DNA from: Ruminococcaceae bacterium UBA1865
GTDB taxonomy: Bacteria; Bacillota; Clostridia; Oscillospirales; Acutalibacteraceae
Direction: 5' to 3'
Length of the DNA stretch: 9,815 bases
Assembly (NCBI GenBank): GCA_002338255.1
Contig: DDHX01000056.1
Coordinates: 23,817 to 33,631, forward strand
Made by a program: the position numbers and the translations under genes. Below are positions 6,538-9,815 of this stretch, in pieces (the stretch's first letter is position 1; each line of letters begins with the position of its first letter). A model generated the notes under the pieces. It had not been told where the DNA came from, searched no databases, and worked only from the letters and a program-made list of their open reading frames with translations.

Positions 6538-8073
6538 TCATGAATACAAGGTGTTTTTTTCGAGAAAAAGATCAATTGCAAAGGAATAACTCAAAAGGAA
6601 CTTCGTCTGCGGGTTTTCAAAGTCAATTCCGGAAAGCTCCACAATCTTCTGCCTCCTGTAGTTCAGTGAATGGCGGTGAAGGAAGCGAATCTCAGCCGTC
6701 TTATTCTGGTTAAATCCGGTAAGTGTATATGTGCGTAGTGTTTCATATAGTTTCGTACCCTTGCACTGGTCATAATCCCTCAGAAGTGGCAAAACCGGAT
6801 GACAGAAAAACATAAGCCGCAGTTCTTCAGGAAGGGCGTCCAGCATATCAAAAAAAGCGTAATCAACATAGTTGTGTACTGAGCCGTCTGTCTCCATCCT
6901 CTGTGAGAGAATGGAGGCTTTTTCCGCCTGCATGTAATATTCCTGAAATTTTGCAGGATTGGAAAAGGAATTGCTTATGCCGGCCAGCAGATAGTTCTTT
7001 TCACATAGTGTTCTAAGCTGTTCCAATTGATTTTGTGGGATTTCCCGACATTTTTGCACATCTATTATAAGTACAACCGATTTTTGGTAAATAATACTCT
7101 GCTCAACCTGAAAGATAGTCTCGAGCTGCGACTGAATAGAAGCAGTGAGGCTTACCTCTCCATGATAATACAGGGGCTTGACCGTCAATACGCGCATAAA
7201 GGAAGGAAACACGAGCTTGCTGACCTGAATGCGTGTGGTCGCCTGTTTTTCTGTAATTCCATTTAGCATGTCGGTCAGTATCCCGCCGTAAAGGTGTGAG
7301 TGCAGGGAGATTTTATCTTGATTCTTTAACGTTGTTTCTGTCAATGTTCTGCTGACAAGAGACAGTGTTTCGTAACAGTCCTCACCAAACTCACTGCCCC
7401 GCTGGATCATAAAGATATAGCCGAAAAGTGTGTCGTCACGTATGATTTTGCTGCACAGATAAAAAAGCTGCATCTCTTCGCAGAAACAAACATATGGGTC
7501 CGAACCAGGCTGTTTCCCCTTTTCCTGCCGAAGTTTCCGGATATGTTCCATAAATTCCGTCGGACAGTAGCCTTGTTTTACGCACTGCATCCAAAGCTGA
7601 TTTTCCAGCCGGAGTGGAGCCGAGTGAGCCAAAACTTTGCCGCTCAAGTCAATCACAATAATGGAACTTTCGGCTCTGTCCGCAATATCGCTCAGGATAC
7701 CGGAGATTCCCTTTCCGTCAAAGATCATTTGCAGCATGGACGAATAAAGAGCCTGCATCCTGTACGCCTTGTTTAGAACATAACCGGCAAGGTTTACGGC
7801 GGACTCATAATCGACGGTATCAATTTGCACCGAATTAACAAACAGCCTGCGAATTTCATCCGGAGCATCGCCTGCGTAAACCAGATTCTGCGGAACAACA
7901 GTTCCAAGACAGCTTGCATCATGCACAAAGTACAAAACATCATTTTCGTATTTTTCAGGCGTAGTTTCCGTAGTAAGCTCTTTTAGCTCAAAAATTTGTG
8001 TGTTGTATCTAATAATAAGTTTCTTAGTATTTAATTTTGCAGCTAATTTTTCAAGTATTTCATTAAGCAGCAT
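6538..8073 (-). CDS. PucR/CdaR-family transcriptional regulator
   Basis: This 511-residue cytoplasmic regulator is transcribed away from the oxidoreductase gene. Its C-terminus (about 440-500) is the PucR-type helix-turn-helix, with TAEIRFLHRHSLNYRRQKI matching the family pattern tAxxLxiHxnTlxYRlxKI. Before it, about 290-390 resembles the degenerate GGDEF-like domain of CdaR proteins, with VVLIIDV and LAGISNSFSNPAKFQEYYMQ. A GAF-like sensor at about 120-250 is suggested by SSIIVIDLSGKVLAHSAP and FGYIFMIQRG. It includes a CFCEE segment and other cysteines. The first ~115 residues are not recognised. I chose the ATG at 8073 because GGGG (8085-8082) is spaced eight bases upstream; a GTG at 8082 would add three residues but sits in that site. 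Family members respond to small metabolites. The divergent position suggests control of the neighbouring ene-reductase. The ligand is unknown. Confidence 0.88.
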   Translation of the reverse strand: MLLNEILEKLAAKLNTKKLIIRYNTQIFELKELTTETTPEKYENDVLYFVHDASCLGTVVPQNLVYAGDAPDEIRRLFVNSVQIDTVDYESAVNLAGYVLNKAYRMQALYSSMLQMIFDGKGISGILSDIADRAESSIIVIDLSGKVLAHSAPLRLENQLWMQCVKQGYCPTEFMEHIRKLRQEKGKQPGSDPYVCFCEEMQLFYLCSKIIRDDTLFGYIFMIQRGSEFGEDCYETLSLVSRTLTETTLKNQDKISLHSHLYGGILTDMLNGITEKQATTRIQVSKLVFPSFMRVLTVKPLYYHGEVSLTASIQSQLETIFQVEQSIIYQKSVVLIIDVQKCREIPQNQLEQLRTLCEKNYLLAGISNSFSNPAKFQEYYMQAEKASILSQRMETDGSVHNYVDYAFFDMLDALPEELRLMFFCHPVLPLLRDYDQCKGTKLYETLRTYTLTGFNQNKTAEIRFLHRHSLNYRRQKIVELSGIDFENPQTKFLLSYSFAIDLFLEKNTLYS

Positions 8074-8091
8074 ATTCATCACCCCAATACT

Positions 8092-8120
8092 ATTTTAGTC
8101 ACGAAGCACAAAAAGTGCAA
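8092..8120 (-). promoter_or_regulatory. Candidate sigma-A promoter of the PucR-family regulator gene
   Basis: Read on the - strand, TTGCAC (8120-8115) and TAAAAT (8097-8092) are spaced exactly 17 bp. Transcription would start near 8085, leaving only about 12 bases before the ATG, with the ribosome site at the extreme 5' end. The -35 and part of the spacer hold the small inverted repeat GCAC-aaaaa-GTGC (8106-8118 on the + strand), a possible autoregulatory site. The hexamers are good but the very short leader is odd. Confidence 0.45.
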
Positions 8121-8161
8121 GTGTTTTGTATAAGCAGTCCATATCTTTCATGCGTAAAGTG

Positions 8162-8170
8162 TGTTATATT
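8162..8170 (+). promoter_or_regulatory. Candidate extended -10 promoter of the oxidoreductase gene
   Basis: TGTTATATT forms an extended -10 element about 75 bases before the oxidoreductase ATG. No convincing -35 hexamer lies 16-18 bp upstream (around 8141-8148), which would be consistent with dependence on an activator such as the divergent PucR-family protein. The same TGTTATAT string occurs in the candidate promoter at 3041-3048. The palindrome TTTGCAAA is found downstream at about 8209-8216. Confidence 0.35.
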
Positions 8171-8244
8171 ATTAACATACTAACTGTTGGCAAGAAGTGC
8201 TTTGCAAAATAAAGTCAAAATTTATGTGGGAAAGGGTTGATTTC

Positions 8245-9815
8245 ATGAAGTATACGAAACTTTTTGAAAAAGGGAAAATCGGAAAACTTGAACTGAAAAA
8301 CAGAATCGTTATGCCTGCAATGGGGACAGGGTTTGCATCCTCCACGGGGGAAGCATCCGACGAGATTATCCGGTATTACGCCGACCGGGCGAAGGGCGGA
8401 TGTGGACTGATTATTACTGAAATCTGCCGGATTGACGAGGAGACGGGAATCGGCACCAGCAACCAGCTGTGTGCAACGGATTCTAAACACATTCCCCGTC
8501 TTGTCAGGTTGGCGGAGGCCGTGCATGCGCACGACACAAAGATTTTTCTTCAGCTCCACCATCCGGGAAATGAGACAATGAGCAGACTTCTGCACGGAAA
8601 GCAAATAGTCGCCCCCTCACCGGTAATGTGCAAAATCGTAGGCGAAATGCCAAGAGAACTCACTACGGAGGAAGTTACCGCAATGGCGCAGAAATTTGTG
8701 AAGGGCGCCTTTATTGCTAAGACGGCAGGATTTGACGGAGTTGAAGTCCATGCCGCTCACGGATATCTGGTCAACCAGTTTTTAAGCCCGCACACCAATA
8801 AACGTACGGACAAATACGGCGGCGATTTCTTCAACCGTATGCGCTTTTTAACAGAGATCATCATCGGGATACGGTTTGCGTGCGGTGCCGATTATCCGAT
8901 TTCAGTACGTATCGACGGCAGCGAATTTATTGAGGATGGCCTTGACGAAAAAGACTGCATCCACATTGCAAGATATGTTGAGAGCCTTGGCGTTGCCTGC
9001 CTGAATGTGAGCTGCGGAACATATGAATCCGGCGCGACCATCATTGAACCGTCCTGTTTTGCGGAAGGCTGGAAAAAACATCTTGCAAAGAACATTAAAG
9101 CAAACGTCAAGATTCCGGTAATTGCCGTCAATACGATCAAACATCCAGCTTTCGCCGAGGCGCTTCTTGAAGAGGGCGTTTCCGACTTTGTTGGCGTTGC
9201 ACGCGGACTGCTTGCCGATGCCGAGTGGGCAAACAAGGCAAAGCGCGGCGAGGATGTTCTAATCCGCAAATGTATTGGCTGTATGAACTGTTTTCTCGTG
9301 GCAAATCAAGGAAGACCGATTGAATGTACGGTCAACCCAATTCTTGGACGGGAATCGACCCATGGGGACGACAGGCTCGTAAAAGACGGAAACGGGCGCA
9401 CGGTGGCTGTCATCGGCGGAGGGCCGGCCGGCATGCATGCCGCGCTGATTCTGGCTAAAAGAGGATTCAAACCAGTGCTCTTTGAAAAGAGTGACAGATT
9501 AGGCGGAACCATTAAATTTGGTTCAGTTCCTCCTCACAAGGAACTACTGGCCGAATTGATTGACACACAGGAAGCGGAACTCAAAAAATGGGGCGTAGAC
9601 GTGCGCCTGAATACACAAGGAACTGTGGATGAGTGCAAGAAAATCGGTGCGTGCGGGGTATTCCTTGCTCAGGGCGGGAACCCGATTGTTCCCAGAATCC
9701 CCGGTGTCGAAAAGGCTGTTCTGGCGGAACAGGTTTTGTCCGGAGAAGTAAAGCTCAGCGGGAAAAACATCGCCGTTATCGGTGGTGGAGTGACAGGTCT
9801 GGAAACAGCCGAATA
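8245..9815 (+). CDS. Old Yellow Enzyme-family FeS-flavin NAD(P)H oxidoreductase (3' end outside window)
   Basis: The visible 523 residues belong to the multi-cofactor ene-reductase family that includes 2,4-dienoyl-CoA reductase FadH, trimethylamine dehydrogenase and bile-acid BaiCD/BaiH. An FMN-binding TIM barrel (about 1-335) opens with KLFEKGKIGKLELKNRIVMPAM. It carries QLHHPG, the active-site segment EVHAAHGYLVNQFLSPHTN (His169, His172, Tyr174) and the flavin-phosphate loop GVARG (317-321). A Cys cluster (343, 346, 349, 361) should hold a 4Fe-4S centre. A Rossmann motif GGGPAG (391-396) binds FAD, and a second glycine-rich GGGVTG starts near 513 for NAD(P)H. Homologues are usually about 640-670 residues, so roughly 120-150 are missing at the window edge. 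The ATG follows AAAGGG (8231-8236) by eight bases. It probably reduces an activated C=C bond of an unknown substrate. Confidence 0.93.
   Translation, partial: MKYTKLFEKGKIGKLELKNRIVMPAMGTGFASSTGEASDEIIRYYADRAKGGCGLIITEICRIDEETGIGTSNQLCATDSKHIPRLVRLAEAVHAHDTKIFLQLHHPGNETMSRLLHGKQIVAPSPVMCKIVGEMPRELTTEEVTAMAQKFVKGAFIAKTAGFDGVEVHAAHGYLVNQFLSPHTNKRTDKYGGDFFNRMRFLTEIIIGIRFACGADYPISVRIDGSEFIEDGLDEKDCIHIARYVESLGVACLNVSCGTYESGATIIEPSCFAEGWKKHLAKNIKANVKIPVIAVNTIKHPAFAEALLEEGVSDFVGVARGLLADAEWANKAKRGEDVLIRKCIGCMNCFLVANQGRPIECTVNPILGRESTHGDDRLVKDGNGRTVAVIGGGPAGMHAALILAKRGFKPVLFEKSDRLGGTIKFGSVPPHKELLAELIDTQEAELKKWGVDVRLNTQGTVDECKKIGACGVFLAQGGNPIVPRIPGVEKAVLAEQVLSGEVKLSGKNIAVIGGGVTGLETAE

Noticed and set aside
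6435..6713. Open frame on the + strand overlapping the end of the PucR-family gene
   Set aside because: It begins inside the terminator hairpin and its product has no family features; the opposite strand encodes the conserved regulator C-terminus.
8892..9512. Open frames on the - strand opposite the oxidoreductase gene
   Set aside because: They run antisense to a strongly conserved flavoenzyme, have no ribosome sites and low-complexity products, so they are shadows of the real gene.

Overview
The window looks like chromosomal DNA from a low-to-moderate GC member of the Bacillota, most likely class Clostridia and plausibly gut-associated. The reasons are AT-rich intergenic DNA, strong purine-rich Shine-Dalgarno sites, TTG starts, a YesM/YesN-type two-component pair next to a sugar ABC importer, and a clostridial-type FeS-flavin ene-reductase. 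The genus cannot be named from the sequence alone.

Left part (1-6366, all + strand): a carbohydrate-uptake locus. In order it holds the 3' end of a LacI-family repressor, a membrane sensor histidine kinase, its AraC-type response regulator (14-bp overlap with the kinase), a 238-274 bp leader with candidate promoters and palindromes, a sugar-binding lipoprotein, an intercistronic hairpin, and two MalF/MalG-type permeases. The kinase and regulator probably sense an extracellular sugar and switch on the importer. The LacI protein may add control by an intracellular sugar. No ABC ATPase and no glycoside hydrolase is present. The ATPase is probably a shared MsmX/UgpC-type protein encoded elsewhere. 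The operon ends at a 16-bp perfect hairpin (6411-6452).

Right part (6538-9815): a divergent pair. A PucR/CdaR-family regulator on the - strand faces, across a ~171-bp control region, a + strand gene for an Old Yellow Enzyme-type NAD(P)H:flavin oxidoreductase with a 4Fe-4S Cys cluster (2,4-dienoyl-CoA reductase / trimethylamine dehydrogenase / BaiCD-like superfamily). The oxidoreductase runs off the right edge. The layout suggests that the regulator controls the reductase in response to a small molecule, whose identity the sequence does not reveal.

No RNA genes, mobile elements, CRISPR arrays or long repeats were seen. Everything fits known families, and I see no convincing evidence of a wholly new system. 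The most interesting points are the regulator/ene-reductase pair of unknown substrate, the Cys-cluster spacing of that enzyme, and the layered control signals in front of the binding-protein gene.
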